Shown here in pieces: positions 31,490 through 31,619 of a DNA stretch of 31,619 nucleotides (positions are counted from its first letter, which is position 1; each line of letters opens with the position of its first letter). Source of the stretch: DATLYH01 sp035575035 (GTDB lineage: Bacteria; Planctomycetota; Planctomycetia; Gemmatales; Gemmataceae); the NCBI GenBank assembly GCA_035575035.1, contig DATLYH010000192.1, positions 1 to 31,619 of the forward strand. The letters run 5' to 3'. Position numbers and translations under genes: made by a program. The notes below the pieces were generated by a model. That model did not search any database. It had not been told where the DNA came from and was given only the letters and a program-made list of their open reading frames with translations.

Positions 31490-31619
31490 TCAGTCCTCGG
31501 CGAAGAGGTAGCGGAGCAGGCGCTCGTGGCGGCGGTACTCGGGGATGACGATGTCGGCCCCGGCCCGGATCAGGCGCTGGCGTTTCCAGGCGTTGATGCC
31601 GCGGCGGTTGACCTCGTCG
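31490..31619 (-). CDS. C-terminus of a probable HAD-family hydrolase
   Basis: The 5' end is outside the window. The 42 visible C-terminal residues read NRRGINAWKRQRLIRAGAD, then IVIPEYRRHERLLRYLF, ending in ED and a TGA at 31490-31492. The GAD-(I/V)-VIPDY/EY-R-x-H-x-x-L-L-x-YLF ending is one I know from planctomycete HAD-like phosphatases, where it is the final lid-distal part of the fold. No catalytic motif lies within this fragment, so the family call is tentative. It ends 85 bases before the mannosyltransferase start on the same strand. Confidence 0.45.
   Translation of the reverse strand, partial: DEVNRRGINAWKRQRLIRAGADIVIPEYRRHERLLRYLFAED

Overview
The window is high-GC bacterial DNA and reads as a chromosome segment of a planctomycete, most likely near the Gemmata group. 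This rests on gene content: two DUF1549/DUF1553 proteins and a DUF1501 protein, two DUF1080 (3-keto-disaccharide hydrolase-like) proteins, a formylglycine-type sulfatase, and an ECF sigma factor with a long membrane-anchored C-terminal extension. No rRNA, tRNA, CRISPR array, transposase or phage gene was recognised.

Layout. 1-3490 (+): 3' part of a DUF1553 gene, a Uma2-family gene and a Tat-exported DUF1501 gene. 3586-7408 (+): a sarcosine-oxidase-like cluster (delta, alpha and a gamma/GcvT-like subunit, no beta) behind a good sigma70-type promoter. 7445-7962 (-): two tandem small paralogues of unknown function. 8034-9317 (+): dihydroorotase, ending in a 17-base convergent overlap with a secreted DUF1080 gene (-). 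10023-12777: divergent promoters, a large secreted DUF1549/DUF1553 c-type-cytochrome-like protein and its terminator. 12779-15332 (+): a conserved-looking hairpin, then an ABC ATPase and a multi-spanning exporter protein. 15507-16871 (+): a PmtA-like methyltransferase and a secreted protein with a proline/valine repeat. 16899-20431 (-): a small MshEN-like protein, a TPR protein and FtsH, the last two with recognisable promoters. 20432-21188: a long gap with traces of a decayed gene. 21189-23429 (+): a PilZ protein and the sigma factor fusion. 23456-31405 (-): FtsK, a hairpin-rich spacer, sulfatase, a PIN toxin with putative antitoxin, a double DUF1080 protein and a PIG-V-like mannosyltransferase. 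31490-end (-): C-terminus of a probable HAD hydrolase.

How they fit together. The secreted DUF1549/1553, DUF1501, DUF1080 and sulfatase genes fit the polysaccharide-degrading, cell-envelope lifestyle of planctomycetes. FtsH, FtsK and PyrC are housekeeping. The sox-like cluster suggests one-carbon release from an N-methyl or related amine to tetrahydrofolate, but its missing beta subunit and two intact Fe-S motifs set it apart from textbook sarcosine oxidase. The most unusual items are that cluster, a 53-base palindromic element read in-frame inside the first DUF1553 gene, the sigma factor with a membrane segment and three repeats, an array of small perfect hairpins upstream of ftsK, and a toxin-antitoxin-like pair with an unfamiliar antitoxin.
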